From contig NW_006768782.1 in the NCBI RefSeq assembly GCF_000204055.1, positions 1,003,813-1,067,812 on the forward strand: a stretch of 64,000 nucleotides of DNA. Reading direction: 5' to 3'. The notes below the pieces were generated by a model. That model ran no database searches. It was not told the origin of the DNA and saw only the letters and a list, made by a program, of their open reading frames with translations. Origin of the DNA: Melampsora larici-populina 98AG31. Lineage: Eukaryota; Basidiomycota; Pucciniomycetes; Pucciniales; Melampsoraceae. Positions 42,752-55,974 of this stretch are shown here, in pieces (position 1 is the stretch's first letter; each line of letters starts with the position of its first letter). Position numbers and translations under genes: made by a program.

Positions 42752-43411
42752 ACCACCCGCTTTGTTGAGTCGTTCTGGGAGAATTTATTGACACCCAACT
42801 ACCCTGCAGCGATGTCAGAAAACTATCAACCCACGGTGCAAGAAATTCGGGTAGATGCTATTCAAGTTCAGGCGGATGGAAATAACCCACATTGGTTTTT
42901 AGTTCCATTACGTATTGTTTCTGACAATCTTCCCATTGCAGTAATGGCACTCGTGGATACTGGTGCTAGTGACAGCTTCATCAATTATGGTTTTGCTGAT
43001 TTACATTGTTTGAATCTCAATAAAGAATTTGTTCCACAGAGAGTTTCGGGATTTGATGGGGGTTCGAGTGCGAGTGTTACAAAAGAATGGTGTGGTGTGA
43101 TGGATGTGGTAGATGTAGATGGAGCGTGGTTGAAGTTTAAAGCAAAATTAGGCGCGACGAAGTTGGGGAATGGTCATGACGTGATTTTAGACTTCCCTTG
43201 GATGATGGAAAATGAGGTGACTTTGTTGTTGAGTAAGAAGGGGAGATGGCTCAAAATAGGAGGAAATGTGGTGTCTGCATGTGTAGTGGAAGATGAACTT
43301 GTTGATTTATCTTTAGTCTCTTGTGAGCCTAAGTCTTCAATCATTTCTTTCTCTTCCCCTATAGACATCAAGACAGCTATTTCCGATTTGATCTCTTCAA
43401 AAACTCCTCTT
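42752..43411 (+). pseudogene. Gypsy-2 aspartic protease
   Basis: Contains MALVDTGASDSFINYGFADL, the canonical D-T-G-A active-site motif of retroelement aspartic proteases, and a downstream VILDFPWMMEN block in place of the usual ILG.PWL. Runs in the Gag phase until an eight-C homopolymer at 43412-43419, after which the RT phase takes over, so one base has probably been lost or gained there. Confidence 0.85.
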
Positions 43412-43419
43412 CCCCCCCC

Positions 43420-45125
43420 GGCAAGTCCTTTCCTTTTAATCTTCCAAAGAGTTGTGAAAAGTACTTACATGTTTTTTCTCCACAGGAATCTGTATTGCCT
43501 CCCCATAGATCGTTTGATATTGCAATTGATCTTAAACCGGGTTGCGAACCTCCATTTGGAGGGTTATATAACCTTGCCCCTGACGAGCAGATTGAGTTAA
43601 AATCTTACCTTAATGATCAGTTAAGTAAGGGCTTCATTCAACCATCTAAGTCTTCAGCCGCTGCCCCAATCTTCTTTGTGAAAACTCCAGGTAAAAAGAA
43701 CAGACCGTGTGTTGATTATTGTGGGCTCAATAAGATAACCAAGCGTGATAGTTACCCTATCCCAGTCATGTCTTGGTTGCTGAACCAGTTGAGAGGTTGC
43801 AAGCATTTTGCAAAAGTTGACCTAAAAGCAGCATTCAATCTACTTTGAGTGGCTGAAGGCAACGAATGGAAGACGGCATTTCGAACACCTTGGGGTTTGT
43901 TTGAATATACCGTGATGCCTTTTGGTCTTGCTAACGCGCCCGCTGTATTCCAGCGGTTCATTCAATGGGTGCTTAGGGAGTTTTTAGATGTCTTTTGCTT
44001 CGTTTATCTGGACGATATACTAATTTTTTTGAAGAATGCGGAGGATCATGCTCAGCATATCAAAAAGGTTTTGTCAAAATTGTCAGAACATAAATTGACG
44101 GCTTCACCAGAAAAATGCCAGTTTTTCGCCACTGAAGTTGTCTTTTTAGGTTTTGTGATTTCAACGACTGGCATTAGCATGGACCCATCAAAACTCAAGA
44201 CTATAGCAGATTGGCCTTTTCCTCAAGACTTGTCAGACGTACAGCGTTTTTTTAGGTTTTTCAAATTTTAATTGCCGCTTTATTGCTAATTTTTCCGGGA
44301 TAGTGGGACCTTTGACGGCCCTCACGGCAAAAACTGCGGACGTGGCAATGGGTTTGAAAGCGGACAAGGCAAAGAGATCTTTTAATGAGCTGTGTCGTTT
44401 GTTTTCTGAGGCACCTTTTTTACTCCACTTTGACTTCGATTTGCCCCGTGTTGTACAGGTAGACGCTTCTGGATACGCTTATTCAGGAATCCTGTCACAG
44501 AAATCAGATCAAGGATATTTGCGACCGGTGGCTTACTTTTTGAAGAAATTGACTGAAGCAGAACGACGTTGGCAGATCCATGACCAAGAATTGGGGGCAA
44601 TTGTGGCCTGTTTTCACAAATGGCGAGCTTGGCTGATGGGGACTAAGTTACCTGTGGTCGTTTTGTCAGATCATGCTAATTTAAGATACTTCATGACTTT
44701 GCAGGCTTTGACTCCACGACAAGCGCGTTGGGCAACGTTTTTGGGGGAATTCAACTTTGAGATTTTACATACTCCAGGTAAAGCAAATCCAGCCGATCCC
44801 GCTTCAAGACGTTCAGATTTTGTGTCTGGGAAGAGAGATTCTTCGAAGGTTGTTTTGCTAGGCCAGCGAGAGATTAAAGATGCAGGGATAAATGTGATCC
44901 ACATACGTAACCCGGGGAGTTTTGATGTCTCTGCTTACATGCCTATCTCTGATGAGTTGAAACAAAAGATTGTTAGCGCTTACCATACGGATGATTTGAT
45001 TGCAGGCATACACCCCGCTTTCCTATACTCTTTGGAGGGTTTGTGGTGGTGGCGTGATAGAGTCTACGTTCCAGAGACGTTGAGAATGGAAGTTTTGAGT
45101 CAATTCCATGATTCGCCTACAGGGG
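43420..45125 (+). pseudogene. Gypsy-2 reverse transcriptase and RNase H
   Basis: RT starts with LPPHRSFDIAIDLKPGC, then PCVDYCGLNKITKRDSYPIP, motif A FAKVDLKAAFNLL, a TGA at 43846-43848 (in TCG-type context, likely CGA before), WKTAFRTPWGLFEYTVMPFG, and motif C FVYLDDILIF with both Asp. A frameshift falls near 44250 in a T/A run. RNase H continues from 44303: RVVQVDASGYAYSGILSQ, the Glu in IHDQELGAIVACF and VLSDHANLRYF. A second frameshift near 45115-45125 breaks the link to integrase. Confidence 0.88.
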
Positions 45126-46464
45126 TGGTCATTGGGGAAGCATGAAGACCTTGGATCAGCTGACGCGCTCTTTTGGTTGGCTGAATCTGCAAACAGATGT
45201 CTTGAATTATCTCCGTCAGTGCACCAGCTGTCAGCAGGTGAAGGTAGACCATCGTCCTCCTCAAGGTCAACTCATTCCACTACCCGTGCCGGATTGTCCT
45301 TGGTCAACCATAGGAGTTGATTTCATCGTAAAATTACCAATTTTGGATGATTTCAATTCTGTGATGGTGGTGGTAGATCACTTTTCCAAAGCTGCGCATT
45401 TTATTCCTGCTAAAGAAAGTTGGACGGCTGATGATTTGGCGATGGCGTTTATAGCTCAAGTCTTTCGTTTTCATGGTTTACCAGATGCTATTGTCTCTGA
45501 TCGAGGTACCACGTTGGTATCAGGGTTTTGGACGAGTGTATTGCAACTGCTACGTGTGTCACCGGCACCTTCCACTGCCTTTCATCCCCAAATGGATGGC
45601 CAAGTGGAACGTCTCAATGCGTTGTTAGAGGATTATTTGAGACATTTCGTTTCGGAAGAGCAGGACGACTGGTCACGTTGGTTACCTATGGCAGAATTCT
45701 CGTATAACAACTCGGCTTCAAGCTCAACTAAGATGTTGCCGTTCTTTGCGCTTCAGGGGTATCACCCTTGTTTTAATTCTTTAACGGGTTCTTCAGGACG
45801 TCCGAATGCTGACAAATTTGTGGCTCATATTCAAGATATTCAGAGTCGACTCACGGCCAACTTAGCCCAAGTGAAAGAAACTCAATCACGATATTACAAC
45901 AAGGAGCGACGAGTGGAGAAGGTTTATCAACCTGGAGAGCTAGTCTGGCTTGCAAGGAGACATCTGAAGACGCGTCGACCGAACAACAAGCTCGATGTGC
46001 AACGACTGGGACCATTTCGGGTAGTGATAATGGTGGGAAGAAACGCAGCTGAGTTGGATTTGCCCTCAGAGTTGAAACGTCTCCACCCAGTGTTCAATGT
46101 TTCTCTACTTATGCCTTTTGTAGGGAAAAGTCAAGAATTTTCTGCGGCGGAAAGAACTCGTTGGGGAACGCTTTTGTTCCAAGAAGAATTGCAAATCAGG
46201 ACAATCCTGGATTATCGCGTGGATTCGTTAGGTGTTCATGAGTATCTCCTACGCTTTGGGGATACTTCATCGTTGGAAGATCAATGGCTACCCTTGACAC
46301 AGCTACCATTATCTTTGGATACATTTTTTGAACGTTTTCACCGCCTCAGCCCCGCTTTAGGACCTGGACCTGGTCACCACGTATGGATAGTGAGAGCAAA
46401 GCGATGTGTCGATGAAGAACAGTTTATCTCATTAGCTACTTTACACAATGGATTTTTGTTGTGA
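45126..46464 (+). pseudogene. Gypsy-2 integrase with C-terminal chromodomain-like module
   Basis: The zinc-finger Cys pair is seen in LRQCTSCQQVK. The catalytic triad is complete: Asp in TIGVDFIVKLP, Asp in IVSDRGTTL and Glu in DGQVERLNA. The GPF/Y module (RLGPFRVV) and a region HPVFNVSLL are followed by ILDYRVDSLGVHEYLLRF ... EDQWLPL, a diverged chromodomain-like tail. The segment is open for 440 codons, the longest intact part of the element, but its upstream link is frameshifted. Confidence 0.88.
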
Positions 46465-46564
46465 CTTGCCAACCTCTGTGAGCCTAAACAAGCCACTCAA
46501 GACTTGGGTATGTGAAGGCGGTCACGAATTTTTTGCCTGTTTGTGTATCAGGGAGGTCATAATT

Positions 46565-46858
46565 TGTCATGAACCTTTCACAGTGTTAGAAGTTTGTATT
46601 AAAACGTCTAAGAAGATAGGGCTAATATCTTATGATAGCTAGTTAACCAACATGACGTATGTATAAGATTTATAATCAGGAACAAGGAACGTGAATAGCT
46701 GTGATCTTATTTGATTTCAATGTTGTCATTTCTCATATATATACTCTGTTGTTTTCTAGAACTTTGTTGCTCTCTTTTCTTATCAGAATAATCATTTATC
46801 TTATCTTCCTCTTTGTTTTTGACGTCTCCGTTCTGAGACCAGAAACCGTGATCCCTAA
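46565..46858 (+). repeat. Gypsy-2 3' LTR (truncated)
   Basis: Copy of 39905-40198; preceded by a purine-rich GGGAGG in the polypurine-tract position. It loses similarity at CCCTAA, where the left copy continues. Confidence 0.82.
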
Positions 46859-49100
46859 TAGATACACCACAAGGATTCACATTATTAGCGAGGTATTGTC
46901 AAAAAACTGGAAGATTTAAAAACTTAAAGACATATATAGAAGACACAAACACGAGGAAAATTGAAACGAACTCAAGACATCATAGAAGTTGAAAACATCA
47001 AGATAACGATTTCAGAATTTCTTTGACTTTTCTTTTTCTTTTTCTTTTTCTTTTTCTTTTTCTTTTCTTTTTTCTTTTCTTTTATTCCCAAATCTCAGAC
47101 AACTCACAAGGGAGAAGCTACATATAGGATGGCATTTTATTGGTTAACAACAGTTACATTGTGGAAGAATTTATACATCAGATTAAATATATGTTTAGGG
47201 ATCAACACAAAAGGGGGAAAACAGTTGAATCAGAATTGACTCGAATACCAGCTACCTCTGGCCGACCACATCACCAGGCACCCGGTTTGGCACCCGGGTA
47301 GAAGTACATCTCACTTCGCATCGAGGTGGGCTCTCGATGTAGGGGGGTTGGTAGGAGAGTCAAGGAAGAAGAGACGAGTTTTTACAAGAGGAGGACAGAG
47401 ATAAAGGGCCTTTCACTTTTTGAGTTTTCTTTTTTCTATTACAATCAAACAAATGGGATAACATAACAGAAATCACAAGGAAACAGAAGGATTTTTAAGA
47501 GTTGATGCTGCAGACCAAACGTATCAGATAAAAAGAAAAAGATTGTATTTACCTTTTATCAAATTGTTCTAGATTAACTTAGTGTGTAATGTCATAACAA
47601 TCGCACTTTAAAAAAAAAAAAAAAGCACCCTGCTAGTCAGATGTCTGACTTAGCGGAGGCGGGACAGAGAGTAGGAAAAGAGCTCCTCAAACCCGTAGGG
47701 AGGGTGGGCAAAAAAACTTTGAGAAGAGGGGTTTGAAAAGGAGCGAGGGCGAGCGGAGCTAAGAGAGAGACGTGAGAGAAAAACGGGGAGAACAGAAAGG
47801 CTAATAGGACTTCTACGTGAGAGAGTTAGAAGTGCCTTTTGTCCCAAAGGGAGGAAACAAAGGAGAGATCAGTAGATGACCTCTCAGAGGTGTCACTGCT
47901 ATGGCGAGGATTACCAATCCCAACACCAGCATGACGTGACGTAGTCTGCTTCCTAACCGTCGTCCAGTCAGGTCAGGACAGTGTGGAATCCTTCTCTCTA
48001 GCGCCACTAAGGTGGTTCTTTGACCTAGCTAGGTCTTTCTCCCAAGCTCCAACTCATGGACTTGCGTTATTCCTCGTGCCTCCTCAAAACATAGCATCAA
48101 CACCTGATCAAGTTTTTTTGACCACCAAAGTTTGATTTACCAACTTTCCTTTTTTCCATTCACAAACCAATTCTTCAAACTTTCAAAACCCCACAAACCA
48201 AATCATAACATAGAATCTTTTCCAACATTTATAATCTTTTCATATCAATAGGAATAAAACCATGATGTTTAAAGTGTTGAAAAAAAAGTCAATCCATTTG
48301 TTATACATGTTCAAGCTTATATACTTCAAAAGCAATCATCATCAATCAATCAAGTCAGTATATCTTAACATCTAATCACATACAAAGAAAATTGTTATCC
48401 AATTTAAGATCTATGATAATCCTTGTTCAAGATGGAAAAAAGACTCTTTAAGATCCTTTTAGTCATCTTTTATAGTTCTTGTACATAGTTGTAGTATCAT
48501 GTCACAAGATTTTTGTCATCAACTTTTACATTTTCTCTTGATTCTTTCACAAATCCATTCTTGAATCCTAATTGAATCCCAATAATCATCTGTTTAAAAG
48601 TTTATTGATATATTGCACTATAATTAATTAAAATATATATCACTGAATTCTTCAAAAAAAAAAAATGTTCAAAAATTGAATTAAATCCAAATTTCAAGTA
48701 TATAAAAAAATGATACTAAGAAAAAAAAACACATTTACTGTAAAAAGAAACAAAAAACAAAAAAAAACAAATACTTTACTTCCTCCTCTTTTAAATTTAA
48801 ATCTTTAACTGTAATCTAATCATAAAAAAGATTTCATATGAAAAGAAACAAATCCAGAATGATGATGATAAGATGATGATGAAAACGAAAAAAAAATCAA
48901 GAAAAAAAAGCAATCAAAAAAAAAGGAATAAAACGAGTGTAAAAGAAAACCAAAAGCGAAAAAAAACCCAATTCATTCATTAATCAATCAAAAAAGAAAC
49001 TCAAAAAATCAAAAACTTCATTCATTCCTTCATTTAATAATCCCATGAAAAAAAAAACTTCAAAACCCATCAAAGAACTTCACCAAATCATAAAGAAAAC
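46859..49100. other. Intergenic between Gypsy-2 and the DENN gene
   Basis: A (CTTTTT)n microsatellite lies at 47027-47086. From 47240 to 48010 sequence of higher GC (CCGGTTTGGCACCCGGG, GGAGGCGGGACAGAG) may be a transposon relic of unknown type. 48030-49100 is AT-rich and likely the 3' flank of the minus-strand gene; it has many short A runs. No gene seen. Confidence 0.45.
47027..47086 (+). repeat. CTTTTT microsatellite
   Basis: About ten tandem CTTTTT units, breaking into CTTTT and CTTTTTT variants at the end. Confidence 0.85.
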
Positions 49101-52100
49101 TTAAACTCTTCTAAGAAACTTTCTAACCGTACTAGAACTAGTATTCGAAATAAATGAACCTCTACTACTAGGTGTCATGGGTGAAACATTATTCTGATGA
49201 TGATGCTGAGGATTATTAGAAGCTTTCCAATCCAATGGGATTCCAACCATAGAAGCTCTACTAATCTCATTCCGATCTTGAACTCCATTACCCGCAATCG
49301 TTGATCCATCCGTTCCATAAACAAGTCCTGTATGATGATGATGATGATGACGATGATGAGTTCCTAAAACCTTTAATGATTTCTTTCCTCTTTGTCCTTC
49401 TTCTTCTTCTTCTTGATCTTCATCAGCACTCATAAACGTTTCATCTTCATCTACCAAACTCTCAGTGATCTCTTCCTCATCTTCTTCTGTATCTGATGAA
49501 TCTCTTCTTCTACTCGATCTAATCATTCCACTATAATTCATCATCAACTTTGGATTCGATTCATATCCTCCGGTCGAACTATCCATCGAATCTTTCCTAA
49601 TACAAACTGGTTGATTGATATTCGTATGTGAACTAGTGGGTGTAAATCCATTTCGAATCGATCCTCCACTTATACTTAATTTTCCACTTCTTCTTAAACT
49701 TGGCGTTTGACTTAAACTTTTGCTTGGACTTTGGTTATATTCACTTCGATGATCATTCGGACTAGGACTTCCAACTAATTGATGATTTTCTTGTTCTGGA
49801 AACAATCGTCCTGATACAGTTGATTCAATACTACTCTCTTGAATTCCTTCTGATTCATTCCCATCGATCACAGTTTCTAATTTAGTATGATCAGGTGTAG
49901 TAAGATCCGTTGAAGTAGTAATACTTCGATCTCGATCAAAGATACTAGAACCAGGTCTTAAAAGTGAAACAGCCGAAGTTCGTGGATTGTTACGTTGTTT
50001 TAAAAGTGTGATCGGATGATACTGATGTGAAGTGGTACTATTACTAGAAACACTAACTCGATTATTAGCAGTAGTCGGTCTACCAGTCGAAAGACTATCC
50101 TGTCTAGATAATGCAGAACAATCTAATAAGGAATCTCTTGTCGAATCAGGTGATGATTCATCATTCTCATTCATCGTTGGTTTTCTTCTTGCACGTGATA
50201 ATGGAATCACCTTAGAATCTCGTGAATCAGCTGATTTTCTTGAATACGATTTACGTGAGTTTCCAATCCCATCTATCCCACCTGCTTCATAACTTTTCAG
50301 CTCATCTTCATCTAATTGACCTGCTGTACGTAGAGCTGCTTCTAATCTACCTTGAATACTTCGCATCGTTTCAATCACTGCCGTCCTTGATAACAAAGCT
50401 CTTTCATCCATGGCACTAATGCCACTTTCTGCTTCAGAACTGGTATCAAACTCGCTCAGTTCATCTAAGCTATGTAATCGATCATGTGCAGCTGGAGAAG
50501 GTGCATATTGAGATGGTGATTGCATCGAAAGCTGTTCAAGCAAATCAGATGAAACAAGATCATCTACAGGTTGAGGTGAATGACCACGGAGTGAAGAAGT
50601 TGGAGGAAGAAGTTGAGGTGAAGCACGAGGCTGAGAATGAGGTGAATGGGTTTGAGCGCTAAACCGTCGTAGGTTTTTAGACGTGAGTGAAGCATTGTCA
50701 TTGGGGAGCATACTGTGCCGAGAAGGGTTGTAAGAATTCTCGACTCTTGGTACAACTGTATCAAGAATGTTTTGATCATTATCACCCAATGCGATGGACT
50801 TCATTTCGGTGACCTGATGTTCATCAAACAGTAAAAAAATCAGTAAGTAGAAACGATCAGAGAAAGATCAAAGTCACAAGCACATACCATGATCTGCTTC
50901 TCACGTTCAAGTCCTTCACGTATAGCTTGAGCCTTTGCCAATTCGACTTGAGCAGCCATCCAAGCTTGTTCAGTTTCCAATAATCTAGATTCTAATTGAG
51001 CCTGTTTAAACTTCTGTTCACTAACCACTCCTGATAATTTATGATGATCACGTCTTTCTACTTCAAGTCGAGTTTTGAGATCTTGTGATTCGATTGATAG
51101 TTTATCAGCAAATCTTTGAAACACATCAAAATGTTGTTTCCATTCCATTGATTCGGCCATTAAAAATGCCAGCCTTCGATTTAATTTCCAAATCTTACTC
51201 TCTAACATATCTCTCCTATCAACGAATCCAGTGGTATGTTTTCTAACAATCTCTTGAACATGTTGGGCTGATGCATCTAATTGAGCTGCATGTCTATATG
51301 CTTGTCTCCTGAACACCCTAGCTAATCCTTTCCTTGGCTATACCAAAAATTCAAGTGTCAAAGATCAAGATTAAGATATCCAAGTCATTGAAAAGAAACT
51401 CACCACTTTAGACAAGATATTATCAAAAGCCACCACAGCCTTGGTTTGATCCCAATTCCATTCAGCAGGTGGTAAAAGTCTTTCAGCCTCAGAAGGACTA
51501 TCTTTGATCTCTACAGCACTAAACGGTCTAAACCGACCACCCGGAAAAGCTTCATGAAATTCACTTGGTACACCTCTTGCACCACCCAAGGTACCAAGGG
51601 CTTCCTCAAGTTTTCGTTCAATCTTCATTCGGGTTTGTCCCTTGGAATAAGCTTGTGGATGGGGTCTTGGACACGTGATATTACTGCAAAGAAAACTCGC
51701 ATTGTTTAGTCAAAATCTTCAATGGCCAAGATAATATAAAAACCAACCACTCACTTGGTATCAATATCGACAATCATAACTTCTGGAGGAGCATTGGCCG
51801 TAATAGGTCGCAACTGACTGTTCATCCCAAGCAAGTACGGTCCAGGATCCTACATGACAAAAGACTCAAGATAAGCACCACAATCAAGCGCAAGCGAGAG
51901 AGACAGAAGATAACACACTTCTAGGTAAATCTTAACATCACGAGCATGAACAATACTTTGACAAAGACCTTGCCAACCTCGAAGTTCCAAAAGAACTCTA
52001 AACGTTTCTACAGCCATATTGAGCATCGCTGGATATCGAGAAAAGAACACGACTCTACCCATAGGTGAGAGAGCGAGCTATATGAGCAGAAAACATCAAA

Positions 52101-55100
52101 TCATAAGTGATCACATGATAGAGCCCAAAAGTGTAAAAAAGTGACTCACCTCATAAATTGATACTAAATTCGAAAGACTTAAAGATTTAAAAACAGGCCA
52201 CATTGTAAACTATGAAGAAAGGAAACTTAATGAGTTAAGCTCAAGTATTTGTAAATTTCAAAACCCAAAACTCACATCTACATCTTCTAATCCTCCATTA
52301 GAAAAATCCGTTTTACCTGGAATCTTCGCAACAAAATAAGTAGAAGAAGAAGCACTTTGAGCACCTCCAACTGGCATTTTAACAGTTTCACCAGGTTTAG
52401 GACAAGGACTACGAAAACCAGAAGGAAAGATATATCAACAAAGGTCCATCATCAAAAAAAAAGGATCGAATGAAAAAGCATTCAAAAAACTCAACAAGTT
52501 TAGCATCTTTAACATTTGTTGTGAATGTTTACCAATAGCTTGATGATATCTAGCCCAAGAGATCCTTAAATGATCCGACATTAAATCATAAATTGGCATT
52601 TTCGAAATCAAGATCAAACAATAAGGTAACCAAAAAGGTGTACCACCTGGTAAACTCGCTATCGGTAACATACTTGCGGGTCCATCCCATTCTGATTCCG
52701 ATACGAATCCTTCGGTATCTGTATCGGTTTCGCCGCCTGAATTATATACTGACCAATTTTTACCGGCTAATCCATCTGGTGTAGGTAAGACTCCCATCGC
52801 ACTATTGGTAGCTCTCTGTAATCTGGCTCCAAATCGTTTACCGGCTGCTGCTGCTTTGACTGCTCGTGCAATCGCTGCTGATTTCGCTTTAGATCCTTCT
52901 TCTACTGCTCTTCTGATCGCTTCAGATCTGGATCGATCAGCATGACTCCAGACTTGTAAACATGCACCATAATACGTTTTAGGTCGATTACTCGAATTTA
53001 ATTGATGATGATCTGATAGATTAGCAGCAGCTAAACCGAGATCCCATTGTTGTCCAATAGCCCCAGTAGCATCTGTAATAGTTTCATTTTGAACCGGAAT
53101 AGTAAAACTAAAACAATGAGTAGTAGATGCAGGTTGAATGGTAGATGCAATCACTTCCACTTCTCTTGCAAATGCTAATTTCATCGCCTTAGCTTGAACT
53201 CTTGCTAATTCTTCTTTACCGAGTTGATTCTGTGTTGAAAGTTTGGGAATCGAAGCTGAAGGTCTACGTTGTTCTTTACTACTACTCTGAGCTACACTAT
53301 CCTGAGGATTGTTTCCATTTCCAGTTCGAGAAGATGCACGAGGGGTTTTACGTTTATCTAATTCACTCGATAACAAATCCGCATCTTGACCTGAAAGAGT
53401 AGTACCTAAAACTTCTGGACGCCAAAATCTGGGGACAGCACTATCAAGATGAGCAGGTAAATGATCCGGTTGAGCTAAAGTCCAACATTGTGGATCTTTT
53501 GGTAATCCACAAACCATATAAAGACTAGCAAGTGTACGAAGTTCAGAATTGTGAGGTTGAGATGTAGAACCACCTTCGGAAGCGCAACTTTCGGCAGTAG
53601 GTACACCTCCTGTCGGACTGATTACGCTTGAGAACATCGTATCGAGGGTGGTACGAGAGGTTTGAGCTTTGAGTTTTCGTAGACGTAATTGTGAGGTAGA
53701 CTGACGTAGCTTTGGCCTAACACTAGAACTACTAAGGCTAGGATGACTGATCTCATGAAGATCAGCCTTCTTAACAAAATCAGGCATAGGAGGTAAAGGT
53801 GGAGACGGCAAGGAATCAGGAAGATGAGAAAATGAGGTATCTGCTGAAGCATAAATGTCAGCATTTGAATCAGTGGTTCGAGTTGAAGTGGAATTCAGTG
53901 TTGGACGTGGATTAGATTGAGATGTTAATACAGTTGAAGTTGAATTTAACTGCGGTCGAGTTTTGATTTGATTTCTAGATTGATGGGTTGCCGTTGGGTT
54001 TGATGAAGAGAAAGGTAAATCTGAAAGAGCATCAAAGATCACAGTACCTGGTCGGCTAGTCGCCGCTTCTGAATCACTTGCAAATGAAGAGGTGCCTAAG
54101 TCTGAAGTGATCATAGAAACGTGTCGATCAGGTGGAGCAGCTGAATTACGACGATTAAGTGAATGATGACGAGTGGTTGGACGGATAGTTAATCTGGTAT
54201 TACTAAAAGCAGGAGAATTTAAAACTTGATCTGATTTTGAATCATTGGTAGTAAGAGCGATTCCAAGACCAGTAGTGGTCAAACTGCCATCATTCATACT
54301 GGAAGAACGACGACGATGGTTATGAGATCGATCGGAGCTTGTTGATGATATTTTTCGATCTGATTTTTGAGATCCTTCAATGTTGGGACCTCCACTCAGC
54401 TGACGACGAAAGATGAGTGATGGTTTTCGAGATTTTCGATTACTACCTCCTATTTGAATTAATTGCCAGACGAACCAAAAAAGAAAGAAAGCTGATTAGA
54501 ATCTTTATCTAGTAGCTATGAAACTTATTTTCTCAAAAGGTCGTGATGGGTATGTTGGAGATAGATCCTTTAAGTAGACTGAGAAAAACAGTTGATGATG
54601 AGTGGTTGAGATATGAATTTTATAGTTTGAGGTTATGTAACATTCTTTTTCAAAGAAAGAAGTTGAAGTTGAGTACATAAACAATCAGCCGAATGTGATT
54701 TTGATTTGAAATTGAACTGAAGATTGAATTGAACTATAGAAGATTAAGAATTCATGAGAAAGCACGCGAAGGATGTGAATCAAATCAAACCTGTATCATG
54801 ACAGTCTGATACATACTCGGTCTAGACTGAGAAAAAGGAAAGAAATGAAAACTGGAAAACCAGAGATGAAAGGTTCACTCGAATTCAAAGGAACTAAATT
54901 CAAATCATCATCATCGATATGAAATGGTGATCAAGGATAAGAGTCAAGTAAAGTGGATGTGAACGTTTCGGATGGTAAAGGATCAAGTAAAGAAACTTAA
55001 AAAGGTAAACAGAAAAGTGTGATGGTTCAAACCAATCAAAGTTTAACTCATCTCCGATGACTAACTTCAACTCAAATCCATCAAGTTTCATGGATCAATC

Positions 55101-55974
55101 ACTTCATTGGATATTAACCATCAAAAAACCTTCTTTAATAGCAAAGGATTAGGTAAATTGGGAAAGAAAAGAATATACCAAAAAAACATCAAAAAGAAAA
55201 CTTACCATCCTGATATTGAGTAGTGAATTTAGGTAAAGTAAATGAAGGTGGTACATCAACAAATCCATCTATTTCTAATTCTAATTCTAAATTCTCATCA
55301 TGAACTTCTAATGAATCTCTTGATCTTGATCTTCTTGCAGAATTCATTCTATTGATTGGACCAGATTGTTTTGGATTCTTGAGTTTATATGTTTTGAATT
55401 TAATACTTAGATCTTCTATTCCTGTTTGTAATTTACTTTGAGTTGGTGGTGGTGGTATTTTGATGGGTTTGAGTGTATTTAAATATCGGTCTTGTGGTTT
55501 AGATTTCGTTGAGAATTGTGAGTCTTGAGAGAGAATCGGAGTAGGATTGATTGGATTAGTAGTTGGTATATAAGACCTTACTGATGGATTAGATCTAGTA
55601 CTTTGGTTTAAAGTGTGATTGGTTAATGTAATCTTAACGGCTTCTTCAATCGTATTAAGTTCATCACTATTCATATCATCTTCATCTTCATCTCCTTCAT
55701 TAGAATGATCAAGGTAATCTTCAAGTTTGGTTTCTTTAACTGATGGAAATACAAAATTGGTATCCTGTTGTTGTTGTTGTTGTTGTTTTTGAGGATCTTT
55801 TGAGAATGTACTAAAGTTGAATCGATTTGGTATTGGATTCAATTGAGGTGAATGGAATGGATCAGTAATCGAATCTGTAATCGAAATTGAACTTTGAATT
55901 GATAAAGAATGTTGATGATGAAGTTGATGATCAGTTGTAGAATCCAAACTCGGAAACACTTGAAGTTCTGCCAT
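49101..55974 (-). CDS. DENN-domain protein, probable Rab GEF (9 exons, about 1864 aa)
   Basis: Exons on the minus strand: 55974-55206, 54449-52514, 52408-52276, 52209-52150, 52077-51919, 51849-51755, 51683-51404, 51337-50888 and 50813-49101. GT-AG borders and phases agree throughout (5595 bases). Residues 1-600 are Ser/Pro/Gln-rich and disordered. uDENN features appear at about 670-900 (HCFSFTIP, TYYGACLQVW, FWLPYCLILISKMPIYDLM). cDENN/dDENN run from about 900 to 1050 (LVSIYELALSPMGRVVFFS; LELRGWQGLCQSIV; DPGPYLLGMNSQLR; PEVMIVDIDT). Residues about 1145-1294 form a coiled coil (RDMLESKIWKLNRRLAFLM). The 570-residue tail is low complexity with a His run. DENN domains activate Rab GTPases; substrate unknown. 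The first intron is 756 bp, long for this genome. Confidence 0.87.

Larger units (their letters stand above)
39905..46858 (+). mobile_element. Gypsy-2 LTR retrotransposon (plus strand)
   Basis: LTR, leader with small ORF, gag, protease, RT, RNase H, integrase, LTR. The recognised LTR segments 39905-40198 and 46565-46858 are both 294 bp with about five substitutions and no indel. After 40198 the left side continues with sequence absent on the right, so the right LTR is probably truncated (a TG...CA unit would end near 40272 on the left), and no target duplication was found. Frame damage: stops at 42047, 42749 and 43846, and frameshifts near 43412-43419, 44250 and 45115. A related integrase relic is at 27790-28095. 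Confidence 0.88.

Noticed and set aside
47240..48010. A gene in the GC-richer block left of the DENN gene
   Set aside because: Only Arg/Ser/Pro-rich short frames on the minus strand, no conserved motif; a transposon relic is at least as likely.
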